This document shows positions 8,505 to 17,010 of a stretch of DNA of 61,930 bases, piece by piece. The DNA is from Pantoea sp. 18069 (GTDB lineage: Bacteria; Pseudomonadota; Gammaproteobacteria; Burkholderiales; Burkholderiaceae_C), in assembly GCF_902706035.1 (NCBI RefSeq), contig NZ_CACSJA010000031.1:1-61930 (forward strand), read 5' to 3'. Position 1 is the first letter of the stretch, and every line of letters begins with the position of its first letter. The notes under the pieces are model-generated. The model did no database searches, had not been told where the DNA came from, and was given only the letters and a program-made list of their open reading frames with translations. The translations under genes and the position numbers were made by a program.

Positions 8505-9587
8505 ATGGACAAGGCCGTTTCGCTGGTCGCAGACCTGCTTGCATTCATCGCGATGGATGGCTGCACCGACGACCAGTTCGATCAACTCGCGCTGCGCCTG
8601 TTCGCCTACCAGTACGAATCGAATCTGCCGTTTCGCAGCTTCTGCCAGCGGCGCGGCGCGACGCTGCGCAATGTCAGGACCTGGAGCGACATTCCGGCCG
8701 TGCCCATTGATGCGTTCAAGGCCATGGAGCTGCGCAGCGCGCCGGCTTCGCCGGGCGAGCGCGTGTTCATGACCAGCGGCACCACGGGCCGCGCGGCGCG
8801 CGGGCGGCACTTTCATCCGCAGCTCGATGTCTACGACCTGTCGATGGCGCGCAACTTCGCCCAGCGCTTCATGCTCGGCGCCGAGCGCCTGCCCATGGGC
8901 ATTCTGTTTCCCGACGAGCAGGCCATGCCCAATTCATCGCTCGCGCATTACCTTGCGCTGGCCAAGTCCGAATTCGGCACGCCCGACAGCCGCTACTTTC
9001 TGACGCCCGAGGGCCTCGACATGGCTGGCCTGTGCGCGGCGCTCGAAGACTCCGAGCGCAGCGGACTGCCCTATGCGCTGCTGGGCGCAAGCTTCAGCCT
9101 GGTGCATGTGATGGACGCGCTGCGCGCCCAGGGCCGCAGCTTTCGTCTGCCCGCGGGCAGCCGCATTCTCGACACCGGCGGCTACAAGGGCCAGTCGCGC
9201 GAGCTGCCGCTCGAAGACTTCTATGCCGAGCTGTCGCAGCTGCTGGGCGTGCCGCGCACGCAGTGCATCAACATGTATGGCATGACCGAGCTGAGCACGC
9301 AGTTCTATGACGCCGGCAATGCGACGCTGCCTTCGGTCAAGTCGGGGCCGCATTGGATTCGTTCGCGCCTGGTCGAGCCCGTCACGGGCCGCAGCGTCGC
9401 GCCGGGCGAGCGCGGCATTCTGGTGCATTGCGATCTGGCCAATTACAACGCGGTCACTACCATACTGACCGAAGACGTGGGCCTGTGGGCCGAGGGCGGC
9501 TTTCTGCTGCTGGGGCGCGCCGAAGGTGCGGCGGCCAAGGGCTGCTCGCTGGCCGTCGAAGAGTTCGTGAAGGCCGCTGCGGCATGA
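8505..9587 (+). CDS. LuxE-like acyl-protein synthetase (carboxylate-activating enzyme)
   Basis: 360 residues from the ATG at 8505 (preceded by GAAGGA). The adenylation motif MTSGTTGRA lies at 89-97, and MYGMTELSTQFYD follows in the second half. Near the end GCSLAVEEF places Cys347 14 residues from the C terminus, where LuxE enzymes carry the acyl-accepting cysteine. LuxE activates a carboxylic acid with ATP and passes it as a thioester to its partner reductase, which is the next gene here. No luciferase genes are present. Because a TPP riboswitch stands in front, the acid is more likely a thiamine-related carboxylate than a fatty acid; that is inference. Confidence 0.85.
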   Translation: MDKAVSLVADLLAFIAMDGCTDDQFDQLALRLFAYQYESNLPFRSFCQRRGATLRNVRTWSDIPAVPIDAFKAMELRSAPASPGERVFMTSGTTGRAARGRHFHPQLDVYDLSMARNFAQRFMLGAERLPMGILFPDEQAMPNSSLAHYLALAKSEFGTPDSRYFLTPEGLDMAGLCAALEDSERSGLPYALLGASFSLVHVMDALRAQGRSFRLPAGSRILDTGGYKGQSRELPLEDFYAELSQLLGVPRTQCINMYGMTELSTQFYDAGNATLPSVKSGPHWIRSRLVEPVTGRSVAPGERGILVHCDLANYNAVTTILTEDVGLWAEGGFLLLGRAEGAAAKGCSLAVEEFVKAAAA

Positions 9588-11074
9588 GCACGGCGCGGAT
9601 CACCGCGGGCTATCTGCCCGGCCTGGGCGACGACGAAGTGCAGTGGCACCCGTTGCCGTTCGCGCAGGGCGGCTTGCGGCTTGAAGTGTCGGTGCCGGTG
9701 CTGACCGGCGCGCAGATGCAGGCGCTGGCGCAGCGCGTGCGCGCGGCTGCCGACCGCCATCTGCGGGGCATGCCCGTGGCCGAGATCATCGATGCCATCG
9801 ACCGCGCGATCGCGCGCTTGCTGGACCGCAATGACCCGTATCGGCGCGAGGCCGAGACCTGGCTGCCCGTGGTCAGCGGCTATGACGCCGACATGGTGCG
9901 GCTGGGCCTCACGGGATTCTTCAAGACGTTTCGCGCCGCGCAGCTGCGCCGCTTTGTGGCCGAAGATTTTGCCAACCCCGGCGTGCTTGACGGCTTCGAG
10001 CCCGCGCCCAAGGGCGGCGCGGTGCGCGCTTTCGGGCCCGATCTGCTGGTGCACAGCTGGGCCGGCAATGTGCCCGCGCTGTCTTTGTGGAGCATGGTCT
10101 GCGGCCTGCTGGTCAAGGCGCCCAGCATCGGCAAGCTCGCGAGCGCCGAGCCGCTGTTCGCGGGCTGGTTCGCGCGGCTGCTGGCCGAAGTGCATCCGCC
10201 GCTGGCCGACTGCCTGGCCGTGGTCTGGTGGAGCGGCGCGGGCGGCGAGACCGGCCTGGGCGCCGAAGGCGCGGCCGCGCTCTATGCCCAGGCCGATACG
10301 GTGCTGGCCTATGGCGGCAATGCGTCGCTCGATGCGCTGCGCCGGCGCCTGCCCGTGACTACGCGCTTTGTGCCCCATGGCCACAAGCTGGGCTTCGGCC
10401 TGGTGGGCGCGCAGGCGTTGGATGCGCTCAAGGCGCCCGCCGTGGCCCGGCTCGCGGCCTGGGATGTGATGCGCTACGACCAGCAGGGCTGCTACTCGCC
10501 CCATGTGTTCTATGTGGAGCGCGGCGCGCCGGTGTCGCCGCGCGCCTTTGCCGACTATCTCGCGGCCGAGCTTGGCAATCTGCAGCGGCGCTTTGCGCGC
10601 CGGCCGCTGGCGCTGGAGGAGGGCGCGGCCGTCGCCAAATGGCAGCAGGCCGTGGAGTGGCGCGCGCCTTCGGGTGATGCCGGCGATGGCGAAGACCTGC
10701 TGATAGGCCCGGCCGACGCGCCCTGGAGCGTGGCCTACAGCGACAGCCTGCAGCCGCTCGCGCCGACGGCGCTGTACCGCACGATTGCCGTGCTCGGTGT
10801 GGACCAGCTCGACGCCGTGGTGCCCGTGGTCGCGGCGCAGCGTGCATTCCTGCAGACCGCGGGCATCGCGGCCGGGCCCGAGGAACTGTACCGGCTCGCC
10901 GGCCTGCTGGGCGCGGCGGGCGTGACGCGCATCAGCGCCATCGGTGCGATGAGCATGCCCGAGGCCGGCTGGCACCACGACGGGCGCTTCAATCTGCTCG
11001 ACCTGGTGCGCATGACCGAGATCGAGCAGTCGGCCGAGATCGCGGCACAGCCGTTCGCTTCGTATGCAGATTGA
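9584..11074 (+). CDS. LuxC-like acyl reductase
   Basis: 496 residues. The ATG at 9584 overlaps the stop of the LuxE-like gene (ATGA). The fold is that of the acyl-CoA reductase LuxC, a relative of aldehyde dehydrogenases. The nucleophile is Cys303 in YDQQGCYSPH, the signature of the family, and the HSWAGNVPALSLWSMVCGLL segment is also typical. LuxC takes the acyl group from LuxE and reduces it to the aldehyde with NADPH. The overlap with its partner and the common riboswitch argue that the pair works as one acid reductase. Substrate not determined. Confidence 0.85.
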   Translation: MSTARITAGYLPGLGDDEVQWHPLPFAQGGLRLEVSVPVLTGAQMQALAQRVRAAADRHLRGMPVAEIIDAIDRAIARLLDRNDPYRREAETWLPVVSGYDADMVRLGLTGFFKTFRAAQLRRFVAEDFANPGVLDGFEPAPKGGAVRAFGPDLLVHSWAGNVPALSLWSMVCGLLVKAPSIGKLASAEPLFAGWFARLLAEVHPPLADCLAVVWWSGAGGETGLGAEGAAALYAQADTVLAYGGNASLDALRRRLPVTTRFVPHGHKLGFGLVGAQALDALKAPAVARLAAWDVMRYDQQGCYSPHVFYVERGAPVSPRAFADYLAAELGNLQRRFARRPLALEEGAAVAKWQQAVEWRAPSGDAGDGEDLLIGPADAPWSVAYSDSLQPLAPTALYRTIAVLGVDQLDAVVPVVAAQRAFLQTAGIAAGPEELYRLAGLLGAAGVTRISAIGAMSMPEAGWHHDGRFNLLDLVRMTEIEQSAEIAAQPFASYAD

Positions 11075-11822
11075 CATGGCGTTTCTTGATATCCAGCAGG
11101 TGGTGTTCACCTACCCGGGCCGTGGGCCCGTGGTGGATGGCGTCGACTGGCGCATGCCGGCCGGCGCGTTCCACTGCCTGCTGGGGCGCAGCGGCTGCGG
11201 CAAGACCACGCTGCTCCAGCTGGCCGCGGGCCTGCTGCGCCCGCAGTCGGGGCGCATTGTGCTGCGCGGTGGCGAACTGGCCGCGCCCGGCCCGCAACTG
11301 GGCTTCATGTTCCAGGCGCCCACGCTGCTCGACTGGCACAAGGTGCTGGGCAATGTGCTGCTGCCCGTGTCGCTGCAGCGCAAGCCCACGCCGCAGGACG
11401 AGGCGCGCGCGCTGCAGCTGCTGCAGCAACTGGGCCTTGCAGACCATGCGCAGGACTATCCGCGCCAGCTTTCGGGCGGCCAGCAAAGCCGCGTGGCGCT
11501 GGCACGCGCGCTGATGCTGGAACCCCCGCTGCTGCTGCTCGACGAGCCGTTTGCGGCGCTCGACGCCATCACGCGCGCCGAGCTGCAGGATGACTTGCTG
11601 CGCACCTGCCGCGCGCTGGGCACCACGGTGCTGTTCGTGACCCATGACATCAACGAGGCCGTGTATCTGGGCGACCGCATCGCGCTAATGCACGGCGGGC
11701 GCATTGTCGACGACATCGCGATCACGCTGCCCGCGCCGCGCACCCAGGCCATGCGCCACGGCGCGGCTTTCAACGAACACTGCGCGCGTGTGCGCGCCGC
11801 CATGGACAGGACCGCCGCATGA
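11064..11822 (+). CDS. ABC importer ATPase, nitrate/sulfonate/taurine (ThiZ-like) type
   Basis: 252 residues. It has Walker A GRSGCGKTTL, signature LSGGQQSRVALARAL, Walker B LLLLDEPFAALD and the H-loop VTHDINEAV. The start may be ATG 11064, overlapping the reductase, or ATG 11076 (MAFLDIQQVV) two bases after its stop; the second fits the family start better. It energises the permease encoded next. Within a TPP-riboswitch operon, the family most often imports hydroxymethylpyrimidine or formylaminopyrimidine precursors of thiamine. Confidence 0.9.
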   Translation: MQIDMAFLDIQQVVFTYPGRGPVVDGVDWRMPAGAFHCLLGRSGCGKTTLLQLAAGLLRPQSGRIVLRGGELAAPGPQLGFMFQAPTLLDWHKVLGNVLLPVSLQRKPTPQDEARALQLLQQLGLADHAQDYPRQLSGGQQSRVALARALMLEPPLLLLDEPFAALDAITRAELQDDLLRTCRALGTTVLFVTHDINEAVYLGDRIALMHGGRIVDDIAITLPAPRTQAMRHGAAFNEHCARVRAAMDRTAA

Positions 11823-12625
11823 ACCCCACGCCATTGCAGGCGCGGCTCATGGCCGCTGCGCTGCTGCTGATTCTGCTGGGCCTTTGGGAGCTCGTGGTGC
11901 GCCAGTCGGGCCTGTCGGCGCTGGTGCTGCCCGCGCCGTCGGCCGTGGCCGCAGCGCTGTGGACGGGTCTGGCCTCGGGGTATTTCTGGCCGCATATCGC
12001 CGCCACGCTGCAGGCCCTGGTGCTCGGCCTGGCAGCGGGCGGTCTGGTCGGTTTGTTCGCCGGCATGGCGCTGGCCGAGTCGGCGCTGCTCGAGCGCGTG
12101 CTCAAGCCCTATGTGGTGGTCAGCCAGGTCGTTCCCAAGCTCGCGCTCGCGCCGCTGTTCGTGTTGTGGTTCGGCTTCGGGCTGCTGCCCACGGTGCTGA
12201 TCACCGCGCTGATCTGCTTTTTCCCGCTGATGGAGAACACGCTGACCGGCCTGCGCCAGGTCGATGCCCAGCGGCTGCAGCTGTTTCGCATGCTGGGCGC
12301 GACGCGCCTGCAGACGCTGCTGCGCCTCAAACTCCCCACGGGCCTGCCGGCCATTCTTGCGGGCCTGCGCGTGGCCGCGGTGCTGGCGCTGGTGGGCGTC
12401 GTGGTCGCCGAATTCATGGGCGCGAGCCGCGGCCTGGGCGCCGTGGTCATCGCGGCCCAGGGAATGATGGACACCACCTTGATGTTCGCGGCGCTGGTAC
12501 TGATCGCGGCCATGGGCCTGCTGCTGTACCAGGGCTGCATGCTGCTCGAGCGCCGGCTGCTGCGCTCCCACGCCTTTCCTCTTTCGCCTATCCCGCCTCT
12601 CTCGCGCTCGCGCGACAACCCTTGA
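11819..12625 (+). CDS. ABC importer permease (ThiX-like)
   Basis: 268 residues with about six membrane helices and the EAA-type coupling loop around FMGASRGLGAVVIAAQ, as in SsuC/TauC/ThiX permeases. The ATG overlaps the ATPase stop (ATGA), so the subunits are translationally coupled. It forms the membrane channel for the substrate delivered by the binding protein at 12631. It is assigned to thiamine-precursor uptake only because of the riboswitch and the THI5-like binding protein. Confidence 0.88.
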   Translation: MNPTPLQARLMAAALLLILLGLWELVVRQSGLSALVLPAPSAVAAALWTGLASGYFWPHIAATLQALVLGLAAGGLVGLFAGMALAESALLERVLKPYVVVSQVVPKLALAPLFVLWFGFGLLPTVLITALICFFPLMENTLTGLRQVDAQRLQLFRMLGATRLQTLLRLKLPTGLPAILAGLRVAAVLALVGVVVAEFMGASRGLGAVVIAAQGMMDTTLMFAALVLIAAMGLLLYQGCMLLERRLLRSHAFPLSPIPPLSRSRDNP

Positions 12626-12630
12626 TCGCC

Positions 12631-13650
12631 ATGACTGCAATGCACCACCCATCTTCGTTCATCTCCCGCCGCAGCCTGCTGGGAGGCCTGGCCGGTCTGA
12701 CCCTGGCGGGCACCGCCGGCGCCGCCAATATCCAGGGCAGGATACGCCTTGCGGGCTGGAGCAAGCCCATCAGCGAGATCACCAACATTCTCGCCGAACC
12801 CGACAAGGGCTTCTTCAAGGCCCTGGGCGTGGAGCTGACCTATCTGCCGGGTGCGGGCGGCGGCGATGCCATCCGCAACATCCTCAGCGGCCAGGGCGAT
12901 GTCGCCTTCACCGATCCCGGCTCGTTCTTCATGGCGCTGGACAAGGGCGAAAAGCTGGTCGCTATCTACGACATCTATCCGCAGAACGTGTTCAACGTGG
13001 TGTCGCTCAAATCCTCGGGCATACAGAAGCCGGCCGACCTCAAGGGCAAGAAGATAGGTGTCTACAGCCTGTCCAGCGGCACGCGCCAGAACCTGCTGGT
13101 CATGCTGCACCAGGCCGGCCTCAAGGAGTCGGACGTGACCATTGTCGTCACCGGCCTGCTCAACTTCGCGCCGCTGATGCAGGGCCAGGTCGATGCCACG
13201 GCCGCGACCGACACCGGGCTGGCTGTGGGCCTGCGCAAGGGCATTGGCGAAGTCAACATCATGCAGGTGCGCGACCACCTCAACATCTCCAGCGACATGT
13301 TCGTGGTGCGCGAGCAGGTGCTGCGCGAGAAGAAGGACCTGCTCAAGGCTTTCCTGCAGGGCTACCGCGACAGCGCGGCCTGGATGATCGCCAACCCCGA
13401 GGAAGCCGCGCAGTTGGCCGGCAAGCATGCGATCGACGGTACGAACCGCGAGATCAATCTCGACGTGATCCGCCTGCGCAATGCGTCCTCGCTGCCCACG
13501 GCGCAGGCCAAGGGCGCGGCGCCGCGCCTGGGCAGCTTCGATCTCGCGGCGCTGCAAAAAGGTGCCGACGCCTACCGCGCGCTGGGGCTGATTCAGCGCC
13601 AGATCAAGGTGTCGGATGTCGTTGACACCAGCCTGTTGCCGGTGGGCTGA
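12631..13650 (+). CDS. NMT1/THI5-like ABC substrate-binding protein
   Basis: 339 residues from ATG 12631 (or ATG 12640). The N terminus FISRRSLLGGLAGLTLAG is a twin-arginine-type export signal with cleavage after about AGA. The mature part is of the NMT1/THI5-like superfamily: LAGWSKPISEITNILAEPDK and GAGGGDAIRNILSGQGDVAF, then FTDPGSFFMAL. This family includes ThiY, which binds a pyrimidine precursor of thiamine, and relatives that bind sulfonates or nitrate. It lies five bases after the permease and completes the importer. The ligand is predicted to be the acid or its precursor handled by the LuxE/LuxC-like enzymes. Confidence 0.88.
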   Translation: MTAMHHPSSFISRRSLLGGLAGLTLAGTAGAANIQGRIRLAGWSKPISEITNILAEPDKGFFKALGVELTYLPGAGGGDAIRNILSGQGDVAFTDPGSFFMALDKGEKLVAIYDIYPQNVFNVVSLKSSGIQKPADLKGKKIGVYSLSSGTRQNLLVMLHQAGLKESDVTIVVTGLLNFAPLMQGQVDATAATDTGLAVGLRKGIGEVNIMQVRDHLNISSDMFVVREQVLREKKDLLKAFLQGYRDSAAWMIANPEEAAQLAGKHAIDGTNREINLDVIRLRNASSLPTAQAKGAAPRLGSFDLAALQKGADAYRALGLIQRQIKVSDVVDTSLLPVG

Positions 13651-13681
13651 AATGAAACATCAAGCAGCGCCAACCTCCCAA

Positions 13682-13747
13682 CCGTTCGCCCTGAGCTTGT
13701 CGAAGGGCCGCGCCGGGCAGGGCTTCGACAAGCTCAGCCTGAACGGG
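13682..13747. repeat. REP-like inverted repeat (CTTCGACAAGCTCAGG type)
   Basis: CCGTTCGCCCTGAGCTTGTC at 13682-13701 (running on to GAAGG) is mirrored by CTTCGACAAGCTCAGCCTGA just before 13747. The two arms can form a long hairpin with a GC-rich loop. The same core occurs at 38256-38362 and 59380-59448. It sits between the binding protein and the SDR of the riboswitch operon and may weaken transcription or stabilise the upstream mRNA. Confidence 0.8.
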
Positions 13748-13823
13748 AGAGGCGCAGTGCCCCAGGGCTGGGACGCGCCAATTTCATGGGCAGTGGATGG
13801 CGCAAGCGCAATGGATAACTGAA

Positions 13824-14609
13824 ATGACGCAATCTTCTGCAATGGATCTGCGCGGCAAGGTGGTGCTGGTCACGGGCGCGAGCCGCGGCATTGGCGCGGC
13901 CATCGCCATCGCCTTTGCGCGCCAGGGCGCGACCGTGGCCATCAACCACCTGTCCAACGATGCGGCCGCGGCCCAGACGGTGGCCGCTTGCGAGGCTGCG
14001 GGTGGCGATGCCTGGGCCGTGAAGGCCGATGTGGGTTCTAAGCCCGCGGTGCAGGCCATGGTCGAGGGCATCGTGCGCGAAGCCGGGGCCATCGACATCG
14101 TGGTCAACAATGCTTTCAGGCCCTATGCGTTCGATCCCGAGCGCCGCCGCCACTTCGACGATCTCGAATGGAGCGATTACCAGGCCCAGTTCGACGGCGC
14201 CGTCGGCGCGGCCTTCAACGTCTGCAGCGCCGTGCTGCCGCAGATGCGCCAGCGCGCGCGCGGCTCCATCGTCAACATCGTGAGCAACCTGGTCGAGCAC
14301 CCGGTCGTGCCCTACCACGACTACACGACGGCCAAGGCTTCGCTCGTGGCCTTCAGCCGCAATCTGGCAAGCGAACTCGGGCCCGTGGGCATACGCGTCA
14401 ACTGCGTGGCGCCTGGCCTGGTCTATCCCACGCAGGGCACGCAGCACACCAAGGAATCGTTTCGCGAATCGCTGATGGCGGCCACGCCGCTGCGCCGTCT
14501 GGCCAGCCCCGAAGACGTGGCCGGGCCGGTGCTGTTCCTGGCCTCGGCGCTCAGCGGCTTCATGACGGGGCAGGTGCTGTTTGTCGACGGTGGGCTGGTG
14601 ATGCGGTGA
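13824..14609 (+). CDS. SDR-family oxidoreductase, last gene of the riboswitch operon
   Basis: 261 residues from ATG 13824. The Rossmann motif VTGASRGIG lies near the N terminus, NNA follows in VVNNAFRP, and the catalytic Tyr-x3-Lys is YTTAK in HDYTTAKASLVAF. C-terminal GFMTGQVLFVDGG is standard. SDRs of this FabG-like group reduce carbonyls with NAD(P)H. Next to a LuxE/LuxC-like acid reductase, reduction of the aldehyde to the alcohol is a natural third step. It is 173 bases behind the binding-protein gene, with a REP hairpin in between, so membership in the operon is likely but not certain. Confidence 0.85.
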   Translation: MTQSSAMDLRGKVVLVTGASRGIGAAIAIAFARQGATVAINHLSNDAAAAQTVAACEAAGGDAWAVKADVGSKPAVQAMVEGIVREAGAIDIVVNNAFRPYAFDPERRRHFDDLEWSDYQAQFDGAVGAAFNVCSAVLPQMRQRARGSIVNIVSNLVEHPVVPYHDYTTAKASLVAFSRNLASELGPVGIRVNCVAPGLVYPTQGTQHTKESFRESLMAATPLRRLASPEDVAGPVLFLASALSGFMTGQVLFVDGGLVMR

Positions 14610-14751
14610 GTGCTGCAGCGTCTGGCGCCAAGGACCGGGGTGTAAGCCCAAGCCCACGCCCCATCCTCGTCTGCTCCTACCGTCAGCCTCCGTCATGCAG
14701 CGCATCCTTCATGGGTATTTCAACCCAGGCTCACGCGACAAAGGAAACAGC

Positions 14752-14931
14752 ATGAACAAAGATCAAGTCTCAGGCGCTCTGAAGGATGCAGCTGGCAAGG
14801 TGCAGCAAAAGGCGGGTGAAGTGTTCAACAGCCCCGAGCAGCAGGCCAAGGGTGTCGCCAAGCAGGTCGAAGGCAAGACCCAGAAGGCCGTGGGCGATGT
14901 GAAGGACGTCGCGAAAAAAGCGATGAAGTAA
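14752..14931 (+). CDS. CsbD-family small stress protein
   Basis: 59 residues from ATG 14752, preceded by AAGGAAA. The sequence MNKDQVSGALKDAAGKVQQK and the following GKTQKAVGDVKDVAKK are the CsbD pattern: small, hydrophilic, Lys/Ala/Gly-rich and helical. CsbD proteins are induced in general stress or stationary phase; their molecular role is unknown. It is a single-gene unit closed by the terminator at 14966. Confidence 0.9.
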   Translation: MNKDQVSGALKDAAGKVQQKAGEVFNSPEQQAKGVAKQVEGKTQKAVGDVKDVAKKAMK

Positions 14932-14965
14932 CGACTGCTGCGTCCGGTTGATCCGGGCAGGCCCA

Positions 14966-14997
14966 AGCCCTGGTTGCTCACGCTGCCGGGGCTTTTT
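14966..14997 (+). terminator. Intrinsic terminator behind the csbD-like gene
   Basis: AGCCCTGG at 14966-14973 pairs with CCGGGGCT at 14986-14993 (eight pairs, one G-U), followed by five T. It lies 35 bases after the CsbD stop on the same strand. Confidence 0.85.
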
Positions 14998-15054
14998 CGT
15001 TGGCCGCAGTCAACAGGCTGCAGCAGGGCGGCACCTGGAGTTCAACTCGGCGAA

Positions 15055-15438
15055 TCAGGCACCAATTGCCGGTAGGCAGCCCCTCCCGCGCGCGCAGATC
15101 AGGCCCATGGGGAGCCTGGTTGCGGCATGGCCTTTCGCTGCGGGCGGCAATGATGCGGTGGTGTAGAGCTGGGTGCCTGCGGCCAATGGGCGGTACAGCG
15201 CAACATGCGTGACCGCTGAGCTGCCAGGCACCAAGGCGTGTATTTTGTACACACAGGCCACGGGCTCGGGCCCCTCGGACGGCGCGCCGCAGGCGGCTTG
15301 CCAGGCAGCCCAAGTCCAGGCGGCGAGAATGCCGTCGTATTCGTCCGGCCGTGAAGGGATTCGATCCAGCGGAGCTGCTGGGTGATTTTCAGCCACCCAC
15401 GCTTCGAACTTTGCGCGTCTCCTGTCCTGATCTGTCAT
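15055..15438 (-). CDS. Hypothetical phage-type protein
   Basis: 127 residues from ATG 15438 (MTDQDRRRAKFEAWVAE). The WTWAAWQAACGAP segment and the C-terminal part with VALYRPLAAGTQLYTT resemble small conserved proteins of prophages (the W.AWQAA...LYT pattern). I know no function for that group. No other phage gene is visible nearby, so it is probably a stray remnant or cargo gene. The first 25 codons upstream of this ATG look non-coding. Confidence 0.55.
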   Translation of the reverse strand: MTDQDRRRAKFEAWVAENHPAAPLDRIPSRPDEYDGILAAWTWAAWQAACGAPSEGPEPVACVYKIHALVPGSSAVTHVALYRPLAAGTQLYTTASLPPAAKGHAATRLPMGLICARGRGCLPAIGA

Positions 15439-15674
15439 TGCCTTTGCCTCCGCAACGGTACAAGCGAGAGAGGTGTTGGCGCCAGGCCTTGACCGCTTGG
15501 CGCATCCTCTCACATGGGGATTTCGTCACGCGGCCGTGCATTCGGTTCCATTGCAGCCCACCAGATTTTCCTGCACCGAGATGCACAGGGCGCGCGCTCT
15601 CCCTCATGGGACACGGAACCCATAGCCCGTTTTGGGCTCCAAGCTTTTGTTATTTATCCAGGATCTGAAGCACC

Positions 15675-16742
15675 ATGACACACGACGAAATCCGCGCGAC
15701 CTTGACCCTGTGCCTGCTGGCCTCGTTTGCCGATGGAGAAAAGCATGACCGCGAACGCGAGCAGATTCGCCAGGTGGCGCAAGGGCTTGCGGGTGATCAG
15801 GCCATCAACCTGCCTGGCCTGTACCAGGACGTACTGCTGCGCCGGGTGCAGTTGCAGGACGTGCTCGCGCGTCTGACCGGCACCGAATCGCGTCAGCTCG
15901 CGTATGAGATGGCGGTGTGCGTGTGCGACGCCGACGGCCGGACCAGTGCCAAGGAAGAAGCGTTCCTGGCGCAGGTGCGCCAGGCCTGGGGCATGGGTGG
16001 CGCGGCTGCTGCGCCGCAGGCGGCGGTCGCCGCCGCCAGCGCCGTTTCCGGCATGGCCTGGGGGCATGCCGATGGCAGCTTCGATGCGCAGGCCCGCGCC
16101 GTGGCCGATGCACCGTTGCAGACTGCGGCAGCCGAAGCCGCCTTGCCCCCAGGCGTGGCGGTGCCGCACCCGGCGGCCGTGGATGCCTTGCCGTCGACGG
16201 CGGCGCAGCGCCGCCCGGGCAATCTGTCGGCCGCGGAGATGGACAGCAAGATCCTCAGGTCTTCGATCATGAACGGCGCGATAGAGCTGCTGCCCGAGAA
16301 TCTCTCCACGCTGGCCATCATTCCGTTGCAGATGCGCCTGGTCTATCAAGTCGGACAGAGCTACGGCTATGAACTCGATCGCGGGCACATCAAGGACTTG
16401 CTCGCGGCGCTGGGCGTGGGCCTGACTTCGCAATACATCGAGGAAGCCGGGCGCAAGCTGCTCAGCGGTTTGCTGGGCAAGGCCGGCAAGGGCCTGTTCG
16501 GCGGCGTGGGACGCCAGGCGGTGAGCAGCGGCATGAGCTTCGCATCGACCTACGCGCTGGGTCATGTGGCCAATCAGTACTACGCGGGCGGGCGCACGCT
16601 GTCCACGGACACGCTGAAGGACGCTTACCAGCATGTGATGAAGGATGGCCGAGAACTGCAGGCGCGCTACCTGCCGCAGATGCAGGAAACCGCGCGCGGG
16701 CTGAGCACCGCCAAGATCATGGCGATGGTGCGCGGCGCTTGA
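15675..16742 (+). CDS. TerB-like / DUF697 two-domain protein
   Basis: 355 residues. Residues 1-105 form a TerB-like helical domain (LLASFADGEKHDREREQI, then VCVCDADGRTSAKEEAFL), with two acidic D-x-DG stretches. A low-complexity Ala/Pro linker follows, then a DUF697-type domain from about 195 (LLPENLSTLAIIPLQMRLVY, GLTSQYIEEAGRKLL). DUF697 is found in YcjF-like inner-membrane proteins. A role in stress or tellurite-type resistance is suggested by the TerB domain but is unproven. It stands alone. Confidence 0.75.
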   Translation: MTHDEIRATLTLCLLASFADGEKHDREREQIRQVAQGLAGDQAINLPGLYQDVLLRRVQLQDVLARLTGTESRQLAYEMAVCVCDADGRTSAKEEAFLAQVRQAWGMGGAAAAPQAAVAAASAVSGMAWGHADGSFDAQARAVADAPLQTAAAEAALPPGVAVPHPAAVDALPSTAAQRRPGNLSAAEMDSKILRSSIMNGAIELLPENLSTLAIIPLQMRLVYQVGQSYGYELDRGHIKDLLAALGVGLTSQYIEEAGRKLLSGLLGKAGKGLFGGVGRQAVSSGMSFASTYALGHVANQYYAGGRTLSTDTLKDAYQHVMKDGRELQARYLPQMQETARGLSTAKIMAMVRGA

Positions 16743-16851
16743 GGCACGGTGCCTTCTGGCGCCCGCCTACCGGCCGAGACCGCGCCCGCTGATGCTCTTC
16801 TTGCCAAGTTCGTGGCGGCTGCAAGGCAGCAATCGTGCCATGGGGCAGGCG

Positions 16852-17010
16852 CTATATGCGGCCCATGAGCAGCAGGACGATCAGCACGACCACGATCAGG
16901 CCAACCACGCCGCTGGGCGCATAGCCCCAACTGCGGCTGTGCGGCCAGGAAGGCAGTGCTCCGACAAGCAGCAGAATAAGAATGATCAACAAGATGGTGC
17001 TAATGGCCAT
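16852..17010 (-). CDS. DUF3309 small membrane protein (52 residues)
   Basis: A 53-codon frame on the minus strand, from ATG 17008-17010 to TAG 16852-16854, gives MAISTILLIILILLLVGALP, a central PSWPHSRSWGYAPSG, and a second hydrophobic segment GVVGLIVVVLIVLLLMGRI. Two membrane helices joined by a W-x-x-S-x-x-W-G-Y-x-P loop is exactly the DUF3309 pattern. Function unknown; the family is common in proteobacteria and often single-gene. It is shorter than usual gene-finding cut-offs. An AAAGAG stretch upstream can serve as ribosome-binding site. Confidence 0.85.
   Translation of the reverse strand: MAISTILLIILILLLVGALPSWPHSRSWGYAPSGVVGLIVVVLIVLLLMGRI

Noticed and set aside
8505..11074. Bioluminescence (lux) operon
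   Set aside because: LuxE- and LuxC-like genes are present but luxA, luxB and luxD are not, and a TPP riboswitch and a thiamine-type importer surround them.
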